From: CAZMGV01 sp964565925
GTDB lineage: Bacteria > JAGRBM01 > JAHCIT01
NCBI GenBank assembly: GCA_964565925.1
Contig: CAZMGV010000002.1
Span: forward strand, 186,001 to 250,000
Reading direction: 5' to 3'
Length of the DNA: 64,000 nucleotides
A program made the position numbers and the translations under genes. Shown piece after piece: positions 41,903 through 50,964 of the stretch (its first letter is position 1; each line of letters begins with the position of its first letter). Below the pieces are notes generated by a model, which did not search any database, had not been told where the DNA came from, and was given only the letters and a program-made list of their open reading frames with translations.

Positions 41903-43551
41903 TACTCGAGATCCTCCAGGCCCGAAGCCTGTACCAGCTCGGCCCATGCCTTGTTGTTCTCGAACAGCGCCTGCAGATATGCACCGCGCGTTTCCAGATA
42001 TTTCTGATAGGACATCAGCAGGTTGTCGGTGGTTTCAACCCCAACGCTGAAGTTGAGGCTCGTCGACCGGAACCATTTGCGGCTCGAACTGCTCGCGTCC
42101 GTCAGCGCCTTCACGGTGTTCTGCGCACGGACCATCTCGTAATAGGCCTTGCGGGCCTGGATCCGCAGCCCCATGACGGCCGCTTCCTGCGCGATGCGGG
42201 CCTGCTCGTACTGTGCAAGCACCTCGTCACGCTTGGCGCTCTGCATCCACCCGTTGAAGTCGAAATTCAGCCCCAGCACGATACCGCCGCCAACGGAGTG
42301 GAAGTAGTCGCCCCCGAACAGAGATTTCACTTCCCGGCGTGGTGCCCAGGCGGCGAATCCCTGACCACCGATAAAAACATCCGGCTTGCGCCAGGACGAC
42401 AGCGTATCGAGCTGGGCGCGCCGTGCGTCGATACCGACACCGACGCGCTTGGCATTGAAGTGGTTCACCGAAGCCGAGTCCTCGTAGAAGGTCACCGGAT
42501 CCAGATCGATCCGCACCTGCTCGATGTCCTCTTCGGCAAGCTTGAACTCATCCTCCGGGTCCAGCCCCAGCATGATAGCAAGGGTCGTCCGCGCCAGATC
42601 GCGGTCTGCATAGATCTTCTCGAGGCTCATCCGGAGCTGTCCGAGAAAAATTTCCATCCGGTAGAGGTCGGGCAGCGTGACGTCGTCGTCGCCGTTATCG
42701 ATCTTCTCTTTGGTCGAATCCCGGTTGTCGGCGAGCTGCTTCTCGACATCGTCCACGAGATCTATGGCGTCGTTGGCGGCTTCATAGCCCCAGTACAACT
42801 CGCGAATGCGCTTGCGGATTTCCGAGCGCTTCTCGGTCAGTTCGAGTTGCGAATTCCGGATACCCGACCGGGCAAGTGACTGGGCCGCGTCCAGCTTGCC
42901 CCAGGTATAGATCGGCTGGGCGAACTGGAACTCAAAGCGGATGAATGGGCCCAGTTTCTGAAGTGGTGCAGGATTCTCAACTTTGACCTGCGGACAATTA
43001 GGATCACGAATGCCATCCAAAGTCAGATCACAATTGCCATAATCAGCGCCTTTCGGCGGATCTGCCAGTGCATTGAAGTCAACAACGTTCTTTAATGTCT
43101 GGCCAGGAGCCGGTCCAACCAGCAGCTTTCCGGTAAACTCCGGCAGAAAAGCCGCCGCCTTGGCCTGCGCCATCTGCGCTTCGCTTTCGACCACCTTCAT
43201 GCGGTTGATCATGATTTCGGGCGAAATCTGGTCCGCGATGCGAAGGCAGGCCTCCAGATTGTAGATCTTGGTATCCACGTCCGGGAGCGGCGGGCCGGGG
43301 AACCGTTCCTTCTTCGGGGGCACTTCGGCAGCCGGGGTTTCTTCCGGCGCGTTTTCGGCGGGAGCGGCCTCCGTCGCCGGTTCCGCTACGGGTGCTTCAG
43401 CGGCAGGCTCGGCCTTTTCCGGCTTCGCTTTCGGCGGTTTCGCCGTTTTGGCTGCCGCCGCCTTTTTCTTCGGCGGTGCCGAATGGGCAGGCGCCACCGC
43501 GACCAGCGTCAGCGGCAAAAGCACAAACAGGGCGTGGCGGATCGCACGCAT
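41902..43551 (-). CDS. TolC-family outer-membrane efflux protein
   Basis: 549 aa. Signal peptide, then an unusual approximately 60-residue Ala/Lys/Pro/Glu-rich periplasmic linker, then two outer-membrane efflux repeats with long helices (ISPEIMINRMKVVESEAQMAQAKAAAFLPEF; YEQARIAQEAAVMGLRIQARKAYYE). Forms the trimeric channel for type I or RND export, or substrate release. Stop overlaps the MlaC start by one base; 3 bp separate it from the upstream UPF0104 gene, so all are one transcript. Confidence 0.88.
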   Translation of the reverse strand: MRAIRHALFVLLPLTLVAVAPAHSAPPKKKAAAAKTAKPPKAKPEKAEPAAEAPVAEPATEAAPAENAPEETPAAEVPPKKERFPGPPLPDVDTKIYNLEACLRIADQISPEIMINRMKVVESEAQMAQAKAAAFLPEFTGKLLVGPAPGQTLKNVVDFNALADPPKGADYGNCDLTLDGIRDPNCPQVKVENPAPLQKLGPFIRFEFQFAQPIYTWGKLDAAQSLARSGIRNSQLELTEKRSEIRKRIRELYWGYEAANDAIDLVDDVEKQLADNRDSTKEKIDNGDDDVTLPDLYRMEIFLGQLRMSLEKIYADRDLARTTLAIMLGLDPEDEFKLAEEDIEQVRIDLDPVTFYEDSASVNHFNAKRVGVGIDARRAQLDTLSSWRKPDVFIGGQGFAAWAPRREVKSLFGGDYFHSVGGGIVLGLNFDFNGWMQSAKRDEVLAQYEQARIAQEAAVMGLRIQARKAYYEMVRAQNTVKALTDASSSSRKWFRSTSLNFSVGVETTDNLLMSYQKYLETRGAYLQALFENNKAWAELVQASGLEDLE

Positions 43552-43554
43552 GGC

Positions 43555-44589
43555 TTACGGTTTCACCTCGCGCCCGTGACCGGCATCATTCAGCGCGCGC
43601 TTCTCGTCGGCGGGGGCAAAACCCTGGTAAACCGTGAGTGCGGTGTAACCCATCAGCGAGAACACCAGCGTCCGGACGCGGCGCACAACGCCCGACGACA
43701 GGCCGTCCTTCCAGCCGAGACCGATCGCCTTGAACAGTACGGCGTGCCCGCCTTCGTTGGCGCCCACCTGCTGCGGAATAAACGAGAAACTGGTGTTCAC
43801 GATGACCGTGGCCGCGGCAATGGCGTACGCGCTCATCGGAGAGATCGCGACGCCGAAAGCTATGCCGATAAGAGTCAGGTCAAACATCCTGCTTGCGCGG
43901 CCCGTGAAGTGGGCTGTGACTGCCAGCCAGAACCGCCCCCGGTGGCTCCGGTAGAAGGTGGTGATTTCGTCGTCGATTTTTCCAGCCTTTTCCAGTGTTT
44001 CCGGCTTGTACCGGATACCCAGACGGCTCCCCCAACCGAGGACCGACCTTAGCGTTTTTCCCCGGCGAATCAACGTGACCAGCATCACAATACCGGCCAC
44101 TAAAAGCCCGGTTAACAGGAATTCAATCCACTGCACCGAGGACGGCAGATCAAAGACGTACAGGCCGACCAGAACACCCGTCACCATGTGAATGACGCTG
44201 GCGATCGAGAAGAGGGTCTTGTCCACAATCACCGTGGCTGCGGCCGACGGACCCGCCAGATGCTTGCGCATCATGACCATCTTTACCGGCTCACCGCCCA
44301 GATTCATGAGCGGCGTGACGGTATTGATGCTTTCCCCCACCCAGCGGATGAAAAAGAGTTTAGGAAAGCTGACCGGTTTCGGGCTTTCCAGAATGAACCA
44401 CCAGCCCAGCGTCGAGCAGAGGTTCCAGAAGAACGAGAGCAGCATCATCAGGCCGAAGATCCGGAACCCGACGCGCGAGATACGGCCCCACATCTCGCCG
44501 AACCCTTCGTAGGCGAACATGCCGGCAAGAAACGCGAGGCCCGCCAGCAGCAGGCTGACGCGCAGGGCCTTTTTCTTTCCGGGGGTCAC
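43555..44589 (-). CDS. UPF0104/LPG-synthase-TM-type integral membrane protein
   Basis: 344 aa with about eight transmembrane helices. Conserved features of the flippase-like UPF0104 family (AglD/MprF transmembrane half, HpnL): NTVTPLMNLGGEPVKM and a late SFIPQQVGANEGG. Such proteins move or help process lipid-linked precursors. The start follows the CDP-alcohol phosphotransferase stop directly (44590/44589), indicating coupling. Confidence 0.87.
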   Translation of the reverse strand: MTPGKKKALRVSLLLAGLAFLAGMFAYEGFGEMWGRISRVGFRIFGLMMLLSFFWNLCSTLGWWFILESPKPVSFPKLFFIRWVGESINTVTPLMNLGGEPVKMVMMRKHLAGPSAAATVIVDKTLFSIASVIHMVTGVLVGLYVFDLPSSVQWIEFLLTGLLVAGIVMLVTLIRRGKTLRSVLGWGSRLGIRYKPETLEKAGKIDDEITTFYRSHRGRFWLAVTAHFTGRASRMFDLTLIGIAFGVAISPMSAYAIAAATVIVNTSFSFIPQQVGANEGGHAVLFKAIGLGWKDGLSSGVVRRVRTLVFSLMGYTALTVYQGFAPADEKRALNDAGHGREVKP

Positions 44590-45792
44590 TCAGCCACCCA
44601 CGTTGCGGCGGGCCACTGTGAAATAGATGTTCATCAGCACGATGGTCCCGACCGTCGCGAAGAAAAGCAGGTGGTAAAAGAACGGAATTTCCGGGATCGC
44701 GCCAAGCCAGGAGACGACTCCGACAGCGAGCGACCACGAGTCGCGCTTGCCGAGGATCTTGATCCGGTCGAGGAACCGGTAGACGAAGCCTGCCTTCTTC
44801 GCATCGACGCGCGCCTCGAAATCCTTGTAGACGGCGACCAGCGTTCCGCTCTTCTTGTTGCGGTGCAGGTACAGGTACATGCCGCCCAGCAGGAACACGG
44901 TCATTGCGAGCGACCCGAACCCGATGATCCGCACATAGGGCGACCAGAAATATTCGAACGGCGCCGCGAACCTGGAGTAACCCAGCGTCAGGCCGATCAG
45001 GTACGCGACATATGTCAGGTTGTCGCCGAAGGTGTCGATCCAGGCGCCGTTGGGCGAGTCCATGAACTTGCTCCGGGCCATCTCGCCGTCACAGCGGTCC
45101 AGCGCCGCACAGAGCTGGAACAGCGTCCCGCCCCAGAAAAGCCCCGTCCAGCTGCCGCGCGAGAACATCCAGGCGCTCACAAACCCGATCAGCGTTGTCG
45201 TCACGGTGATCATGTTCGGCGTAATGAACGTCTCGGACATCATCCAGCTGAGCGGGATGGACAGCTTCGAGTTGAAATGGACGGACACGGGCCCCGACGT
45301 CGGTTTGAAGACGCCCTTGAAGATGGCGCTCTTGGCCTTGCGGGCACTCGCGGAATCGGTCACCGGCACAACGTAGTGGGTGCTGGATAGCGCGGCACCG
45401 TCAGCCCAGAGAGGCTTCGGGACTTCCCCCGGCCTGCCGTGTTTCACCATGAGCGGCGCACCGGGAACCGTTACCGCACCCGTCGCCTCGCTGAACTCTT
45501 TCCAGACGGCCGGGCCGACGACGACGCCGGCTTCGATCTCCGCGCGCGCAAGCTCCGGGTCCGGCTTCGCACGCGGGCCCCACGATATATCCGCACCGGC
45601 GAGCCGGGGATCGCCCGACACTGCCCGCTTCGCATCTTCAAGGCCCGGCCCGGTCACATCGATCTGTCCGGCGCCGTGGCGGAACGCTCCGACGAGAATC
45701 CGCAGCAGGACGCTCAGACCGGCCACGCCGATGAGTGCCGGGGGTTTACCGTTGACGGGTTCTGGCAGCCGGATTTCAAGACGGAACGCCAA
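44590..45792 (-). CDS. CDP-alcohol phosphatidyltransferase (inositol-phosphate type)
   Basis: 400 aa. The C-terminal half is a membrane-embedded CDP-alcohol phosphotransferase with the metal and CDP site DRCDGEMARSKF...GAWIDTFGD (DxxDGxxAR...GxxxDxxxD), preceded by TFITPNMITV. The N-terminal about 150 residues (LLRILVGAFRHGA, PGAPLMV, KGVFKPTSGPVSVHFN) resemble the region linked to inositol-1-phosphate cytidylyltransferase in bifunctional IPCT/DIPPS enzymes. It would join CDP-activated polyol or inositol with an alcohol-phosphate acceptor. The cytidylyltransferase itself is encoded by the upstream gene. Confidence 0.85.
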   Translation of the reverse strand: MAFRLEIRLPEPVNGKPPALIGVAGLSVLLRILVGAFRHGAGQIDVTGPGLEDAKRAVSGDPRLAGADISWGPRAKPDPELARAEIEAGVVVGPAVWKEFSEATGAVTVPGAPLMVKHGRPGEVPKPLWADGAALSSTHYVVPVTDSASARKAKSAIFKGVFKPTSGPVSVHFNSKLSIPLSWMMSETFITPNMITVTTTLIGFVSAWMFSRGSWTGLFWGGTLFQLCAALDRCDGEMARSKFMDSPNGAWIDTFGDNLTYVAYLIGLTLGYSRFAAPFEYFWSPYVRIIGFGSLAMTVFLLGGMYLYLHRNKKSGTLVAVYKDFEARVDAKKAGFVYRFLDRIKILGKRDSWSLAVGVVSWLGAIPEIPFFYHLLFFATVGTIVLMNIYFTVARRNVGG

Positions 45793-45872
45793 GCGAATAC
45801 GATCCTTCGGCGGTGGAATCAGCGGGAAAACCGCGCCGCCCTAGTAGTCCAATTCCCGGGGAAAAGCACAAA

Positions 45873-46622
45873 TCAGATGTCGGCGGTATAGAGACTGAGG
45901 TTCTGGCGGACCTTCTCCAGATCCTGCGGGAAGTCGATCTCGGCCCACTGCAGGTCACCGATGGAACAGATCCCGACCGGGAAATTGCGGCGGGCGATGC
46001 GTTCGATGGCACGGGTATACCAGTCGGTGGTGGCGGTCTGGCCTCTCACCATGTCCTCGAGCATCGATTTCAGACGCTCCCTGCCCTCGCCCGTGAACTT
46101 CATGATGCCGATAGATTCGCCGTCGGCCTGATCGAGCGGAATACCCTTATTAATGGCCGTGATCCGGTCGCCTTCCAGCAGCACCTTCATGTCGTCCTCG
46201 TCGTAGGACTCCTTCTGGGCCGTGGTGACGGTGATCGGGTATTTGCCCGTCTCGCGCAGGCGCTGGAGAATCCGCCAGTCGAAGACGTTGTCGCCGTTGA
46301 TGGTGATAAAATCCTCGTTCATGAACCGCTGGGCGGACCAGAGCGAAATCAGGTTGTTGGTCGTATTGAAGAACGGGTTGTAGGCGGTCTCGATCCGCAT
46401 CCGCGCAAGGCCATTCTGGCGCCAGCGCGAGACGTAAGCCTCGATCAGCTGCCACTGGAAACCGGTCACCACGACCGTTTCGGTGATCCCGGCGCGCCGG
46501 CACGCTTTCATCTGGAGTTCGAGGACGGTGGCCCCGTTCAGGTCGAGCAGGCACTTGGGCGTGCGCTCCGTATGCGGAAGCAGCCGCGTTCCCTGACCTG
46601 CCGCTAGAATGATCGCTCTCAA
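45873..46622 (-). CDS. Sugar/polyol-phosphate nucleotidyltransferase (IPCT/LicC-like)
   Basis: 249 aa, nucleotidyltransferase fold: AAGQGTRLLPHTERTPKCLL (NTP site with GxGTR and PK), GFQWQLI, ITINGDNVFD (metal-binding Asp), TDWYTRAIERI near the end. LicC and inositol-1-phosphate cytidylyltransferases share this layout. With the CDP-alcohol phosphotransferase 80 bp downstream it probably supplies the CDP-activated head group. First gene of the transcript ending with mlaC. Confidence 0.87.
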   Translation of the reverse strand: MRAIILAAGQGTRLLPHTERTPKCLLDLNGATVLELQMKACRRAGITETVVVTGFQWQLIEAYVSRWRQNGLARMRIETAYNPFFNTTNNLISLWSAQRFMNEDFITINGDNVFDWRILQRLRETGKYPITVTTAQKESYDEDDMKVLLEGDRITAINKGIPLDQADGESIGIMKFTGEGRERLKSMLEDMVRGQTATTDWYTRAIERIARRNFPVGICSIGDLQWAEIDFPQDLEKVRQNLSLYTADI

Positions 46623-46762
46623 CGAATCTTATACCCTGTTTCGAACCGCCGCCCCGCCCGAGTGCGCCGGATTCCACCGCCAACTGCTAGCCGGAAGCCT
46701 TTAGCCGCCGGGCCTTGGGCAGTCTAGGGCCGCCCCGGCCGCCGGTCTGTGATCACCGTAAC

Positions 46763-46811
46763 GAATAACCTGTTATTCAAATAATTTCAAATACTTATCC
46801 GCTTATCCACA
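46763..46811. promoter_or_regulatory. AT-rich regulatory region: 16-bp palindrome and DnaA-box match
   Basis: GAATAAC-CT-GTTATTC (46763-46778) is a perfect 7-bp dyad about 140 bp upstream of the nucleotidyltransferase start, in an unusually AT-rich stretch. TTATCCACA (46803-46811) is an exact match to the classic DnaA box, with a partial one at 46795. One perfect box does not make an origin. Intergenic span 46623-46883 has no gene. Confidence 0.4.
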
Positions 46812-46883
46812 AGCCGTTCACAGGGTGGGGAGAAGCCGGATTTCGTGTCCAATCGTGCCAGACTGCCGCTTAACCCGCCCCCC

Positions 46884-47948
46884 TCAGGCGACAGCCGTGC
46901 CGCTGGCCTGGATGATCGCGAAACATTTGCCCAGCGCCTCGCTCTGGAAGTGTGTGATCGAGAGCCGGTAGTCGGCGACCGCCGTCGCGCCCAGCTGGAG
47001 CGCCTTCAGCTGAAGTTTCGACATGGCGGCGTCCTTCGCCTGATCGAGCGCGGTATTGTCGATCCCCTTCATCGCCTTGGAGAGCGAATCGAATACCGAG
47101 TGCTCGTCGCACATGGTCTCGACGGAGATGAAGCCGATCACCTTGAGCTGCGCAGGATCGCCGAGCAGCGCCGCGCTCGTCACCACGCGGACCTTGGACC
47201 TCTGGTCGTCGACCGACTTGCGGGCGGCCTGCTGGGTTTTCTCCCGGCAGTCGCGACAGGTTGGATCTTCCCTGAGACACAGCGCACAGAGCGGCTTGCC
47301 GCATTCGGGGCAATGCCCCGCTTTCAGATCGTTCGGATGATACGGACAGACCATCAGCGGTGTCGCGCCGGTTTCGAATTTCGCCTGCCCTTCCTGGAGC
47401 AGCTTGATCAGTGGCGCATGGACCTCTCCGGTAACCTTGCGCTGCACATAAGGCAGCGTATCGAACTGCTTGCGGTACTGTTCGTACGTGAGGCGGCCGA
47501 CTCCACGCTCCATCAGCAGCTTGGCGGCCAGATGCTTGGCCTTGTCGGCCTTGTCGGCGCGCCATTCCCTGACGACCACCACGAAATCAGCCGATGCCGG
47601 CGGCTGCCACCGCTGGCCGGTGACCGGCGGAAGCGGGGCCTCGCGAACGGCCGGTGCCGCAGGTGCCGTCGCCACCTTTGCCGCCGCAGGCGGCGCAGCT
47701 GCCGGAGCCGGTACGGGAGCCGGGGCGGCCGCAACCGGCACAGGCGCTTCAGATTCGGGAATCAGTTCAGGCTCCGGCTCCGCCTGAACCGCCGGGGCGG
47801 GCGGATCGGCGACCGGCAGCGCCTCTTCCTTTTTCCAGACAAACATGTGTTCGCACGACGTGCATTTGAGCAGGACCTTCGCGGCGTTCCGCTGGGCGTC
47901 GGGTATCGGGACCTGCACGCCGCATTTGGGACAGGTGGTTTCGATCAA
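46884..47948 (-). CDS. Zinc-ribbon (MJ0042) protein with YbjQ-like C-terminal domain
   Basis: 354 aa from TTG 47948 (GGGAGA upstream; the frame opens further upstream but the zinc ribbon starts here). Residues 1-38: MJ0042 ribbon CPKCG...CTSC. A Pro/Ala-rich linker of about 80 residues follows. Middle: a second Cys/His cluster CPYHPNDLKAGHCPECGKPL-CALC-CRDC, B-box-like. C-terminus (about 255-354): a YbjQ/UPF0145-like domain (VIGFISVETMC, LGATAVADYRL). The combination is uncommon. Role unknown; the MJ0042 ribbon is common in myxobacterial regulatory proteins. Confidence 0.75.
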   Translation of the reverse strand: MIETTCPKCGVQVPIPDAQRNAAKVLLKCTSCEHMFVWKKEEALPVADPPAPAVQAEPEPELIPESEAPVPVAAAPAPVPAPAAAPPAAAKVATAPAAPAVREAPLPPVTGQRWQPPASADFVVVVREWRADKADKAKHLAAKLLMERGVGRLTYEQYRKQFDTLPYVQRKVTGEVHAPLIKLLQEGQAKFETGATPLMVCPYHPNDLKAGHCPECGKPLCALCLREDPTCRDCREKTQQAARKSVDDQRSKVRVVTSAALLGDPAQLKVIGFISVETMCDEHSVFDSLSKAMKGIDNTALDQAKDAAMSKLQLKALQLGATAVADYRLSITHFQSEALGKCFAIIQASGTAVA

Positions 47949-48056
47949 GCGATGTCTCCCTCCGTACGCGCCTGCCCCTGAATGTTCGGCAAGGCGCGGA
48001 CAGGAATCCGTGGATGTTTCCCCTGACAGGACGCCGGTAGTATAAGACCGCCGGTC

Positions 48057-48695
48057 ATGGCTGCTCAACGGATTTCAGCGGGAGTTTATGGAATCGTCGA
48101 TCCGGACCGGACGACTGATCCGGTACGAACCGTACGGGCCTGGACCGGTGCGGGGGTCCGTACCGTTCAGCTCCGGTGGAAGACGGCCCCTGCCCGCGAC
48201 TACCTGGAACTGGCACGACGGCTGGACGCGGTCTGCCGCCAGTCCGGAACGCTGTTTGTCGTCAACGACCGGGTGGATGTGGCCCGGCTGCTTCGGTCGG
48301 CCTGCCACATAGGCCCGGAAGACCTGCCGCTTAAAGAAGTGCGGAACCTTCTCGGCCCCCGGGCGATCATCGGCGTGTCCACCAACAGCGCCCCCGAGGC
48401 CCGCCGGATGGAAAAGGCCGGGGCCGATTATGTCGGGTTCGGACCGCTCTTCCCCACCGCCAGCAAGGACCGCCTGCGGCCCTTCCGGACACTGAAGGAG
48501 CTGGAAGCGGTGGCTGCCGCCGTTTCCATCCCCGTCATCGGCATCGGCGGCATATCAGAGGCAACCCTTGGCGACGTGCTGCATCACGGCGCCCGGGCCG
48601 GAGCGATCATCGGGGCGCTTCATGGTGATAATCCGGGCGCGCTGGCCCGGGCGCTTGAAAAAGAATCCCGCCGGGCGCTGGCGCAAAACGGCTAA
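48057..48695 (+). CDS. thiE: Thiamine-phosphate synthase
   Basis: Couples HMP-pyrophosphate with thiazole phosphate to make thiamine phosphate. 212 aa TIM barrel with family motifs VQLRWK, FVVNDRVDVA (substrate Asn/Asp), HIGPEDLP, GVSTN, GADYVGFGPLFPTASK and GIGGI. The second-last stretch binds the thiazole phosphate. No TPP riboswitch is visible in the 108-bp spacer to the divergent zinc-ribbon gene, and no other thi genes are nearby. Confidence 0.95.
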   Translation: MAAQRISAGVYGIVDPDRTTDPVRTVRAWTGAGVRTVQLRWKTAPARDYLELARRLDAVCRQSGTLFVVNDRVDVARLLRSACHIGPEDLPLKEVRNLLGPRAIIGVSTNSAPEARRMEKAGADYVGFGPLFPTASKDRLRPFRTLKELEAVAAAVSIPVIGIGGISEATLGDVLHHGARAGAIIGALHGDNPGALARALEKESRRALAQNG

Positions 48696-48719
48696 ACATC
48701 GGATAAAACCGCATCTAGA

Positions 48720-49883
48720 ATGGAAACCGAGGCTTTATCTGTGCGGATGACGTTTTTCACTACCAGGCCTGTTGCGGCGGCCGTCCTGGCGGCGCTTTTG
48801 CTGACGGCGTGCAGCCCCAAGGTTGACGCCAGACAGAAACCTTCGACGGCCACCCCGCGGGCACAGAGCCTGATCGAGGACGGCAAATACTATGAAGCGA
48901 TCCGGGCGTGGCAGACGGAACCCGCCGGTGCCGATACCGACCAGCGCATCAAGGATACCGAGAAAGTACTGGCCGCGGAGATCGACAGGCGGCAGAAACG
49001 GGCCATCTCCCTCCAGAAGCGCGGACGTCTGGGCGAAGCCGTCCGGCTGTTCGACGAGTGCTACGGCATGGACCCGCGCCGGGACGACATGATCCCCAAG
49101 TCCCAGAACGCCAGAAGCGAACTCGCCCGGCGCAAGGCCGACCTGAACAAGGCGCTTGAGGGCCGGCGGGCGGCCAGCGACCTGGAAGGCTCGCACGAGC
49201 AGCTGCTGAAACTGAACTATCTCGATCCGTTCGACTCCGGTGTCCGCGGCGAGCTCGAGGACACCGAGAAGCAGTGGAGGCGCGAGCTGGACAGCGCCAT
49301 GGACGCGGCGCTGAAACTGTACCGCAACCGCAGCTTCGACGAAGCGGCGCCGCAGTTCGACCGGATCGTCAAGAAGTGGCCGGGTCACGCGCTGGCCAAG
49401 AACTATCTCGCCCAGAGCCGGACCGACGCGCTCTCGGGAGCGAAGACCGAGAAGGAAAAGGCGGAACAGTCCGAACGGGCCCGGCTGGCGACCACCGTGC
49501 AGGCGCTGATCGCCCAGGCCGATGCGTGCCAGAAATCGGGCGATCTCAGGTGCGCGCTCGAAAAGCTGAACGCCGCGCTCGACGAAGACCCCGACTCCAC
49601 GCTGGCCGACGAGAAGCGGACCGCCCTGCTTCGCGACCTCACGCCGCAGACGGAAGAAATCTACAAGAAGGGCCTCGATTACTACCGGTCCGAAGAACTC
49701 AACAAGGCGATCGAGCAGTGGAAACTCGTGCTGCTCATCAACCCGAACCACGATCGCGCACGTCGAGATCTCCAGCGGGCTGAAAACATGCTGAAGAATT
49801 TCCAGAAAGTCCCCGAAGGGCAGAAACCGCCGGAGTCCGGCGGAAACGGAACGGGCGGAAACGGAAGCGGCGGCGGCCTCTGA
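48720..49883 (+). CDS. TPR-repeat lipoprotein
   Basis: Signal peptide with lipobox LTAC, then TPR-like helices over about residues 45-370 (GKYYEAIRAW, GRLGEAVRLFDECYGMDP, RSFDEAAPQFDRIVKKWPG, EELNKAIEQWKLVLLINPNH). TPR proteins scaffold complexes; the position in the envelope suggests motility, secretion or envelope assembly. Gly-rich C-terminus (GGNGTGGNGSGGG). The start could instead be ATG 48747; neither has a clear ribosome binding site. Confidence 0.8.
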   Translation: METEALSVRMTFFTTRPVAAAVLAALLLTACSPKVDARQKPSTATPRAQSLIEDGKYYEAIRAWQTEPAGADTDQRIKDTEKVLAAEIDRRQKRAISLQKRGRLGEAVRLFDECYGMDPRRDDMIPKSQNARSELARRKADLNKALEGRRAASDLEGSHEQLLKLNYLDPFDSGVRGELEDTEKQWRRELDSAMDAALKLYRNRSFDEAAPQFDRIVKKWPGHALAKNYLAQSRTDALSGAKTEKEKAEQSERARLATTVQALIAQADACQKSGDLRCALEKLNAALDEDPDSTLADEKRTALLRDLTPQTEEIYKKGLDYYRSEELNKAIEQWKLVLLINPNHDRARRDLQRAENMLKNFQKVPEGQKPPESGGNGTGGNGSGGGL

Positions 49884-49906
49884 TCTGTTGTCAATTCAGC
49901 GCCGCT

Positions 49907-50740
49907 TCAGTTGGCGGCCTGTTCCTCTTCGTCGTCATCGTCCGTGGCGTCGGCCGCAGCGCCCTTCTTGCCCGGTGATTTGCCGGACGCACTGGACGCG
50001 GTTTTCTCTCCCGGCTTCTCCGGCGGCGTAACGCCGTCCAGCGACTCGATCGCCTTGCGCGCCCAGAACTTCACCTTGTCGTCAGGGTCCTTTTTCGCGG
50101 CGACGAGGGCGGCCCTCGCCGGTTCGGCCGCCGCACCCATCTTGGCAAGCGCACGCGCGGCGGCGTGACGGAACCCGGCATCGGGGTCGGAACTCAGAAT
50201 GGGGATCAGCGTCGGGACCGCCGGCGCTCCGATCCTGATGATCGCCTTGCCTGCCAGACGGCGATGCTCCTTGGGGCGCTTCTTGTCCCGGATCAGTTCC
50301 ACGAGTTCCGGCACGGCGGCGCCGGCCTCAGGGCCGATCTGTGCGACCGCTTTCAGCACGGCCTCCATGTCGCGGTCGTTGCGGGCCTTCAGCCGCTCGA
50401 CGAGCGCCGGAACCCCGTCCTTCGCCGCCGGTCCGATCCGCCCCAGCACTTCCGCCGCACGGCTGCGGATGAGGGAGTTTTCCTCACTGAGCAGCGGTAT
50501 GATTTTGGGGACCACTCGCGGGCCCGTTTCGGCAAGCGATCTGACCGCCTGCTTGTGAATCTCCGGTTCGATGCTGCGGAGATCGCCGAGCCGGGCCATG
50601 ATCATGATGTCGACAGGATCGTATTTGGGCTTGGCCGTTTCGTTGCCGCCCCAGGAGGGCAGCCAGTCGCAGCCGCCAAGCGCCAGCGCCGAAAGCAGCG
50701 CAAAGGCGATCAGGGGCTGTGGGCGTCGGGATATCCGCAT
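49907..50740 (-). CDS. HEAT-repeat lipoprotein
   Basis: 277 aa. Lipobox LGGC at Cys24; six or so HEAT/armadillo repeats (SLAETGPRVVPKIIPLL, VLGRIGPAAKDGVPALVERL, AVAQIGPEAGAAVPELVELI, IIRIGAPAVPTLIPIL, ALAKMGAAAEPARAAL) form a protein-binding solenoid. Acidic C-terminus (DDDDEEEQ). Convergent with the TPR lipoprotein (23 bp). Target unknown. Confidence 0.85.
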   Translation of the reverse strand: MRISRRPQPLIAFALLSALALGGCDWLPSWGGNETAKPKYDPVDIMIMARLGDLRSIEPEIHKQAVRSLAETGPRVVPKIIPLLSEENSLIRSRAAEVLGRIGPAAKDGVPALVERLKARNDRDMEAVLKAVAQIGPEAGAAVPELVELIRDKKRPKEHRRLAGKAIIRIGAPAVPTLIPILSSDPDAGFRHAAARALAKMGAAAEPARAALVAAKKDPDDKVKFWARKAIESLDGVTPPEKPGEKTASSASGKSPGKKGAAADATDDDDEEEQAAN

Positions 50741-50964
50741 GATTGGGCAAAATCATAGGCCCGCCGCCCTGCCCTGTGCCAGTGCCGGATGAAGGTTTTC
50801 TGAAACGGCGGTGAAAAGAGGGGCATATGCCGCATTGCGCCTTTCCACCGGCACCAGAGGGTTCAAGATACAAGGTGTGTCCGCATCGTAGTCCGGCACG
50901 GCCCCTATGAACGAAATCGCGGCGCTGCACGGGGAAGAGGCGAACCCTCCACAGGAGGTGTCCC

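Noticed and set aside
46803..46811. Replication origin
   Set aside because: A single perfect DnaA box, no dnaA/dnaN neighbourhood; not enough.
48057..48100. TPP riboswitch before thiE
   Set aside because: The 108-bp spacer lacks the conserved CUGAGA and ACCUGAUCUGG-like elements.
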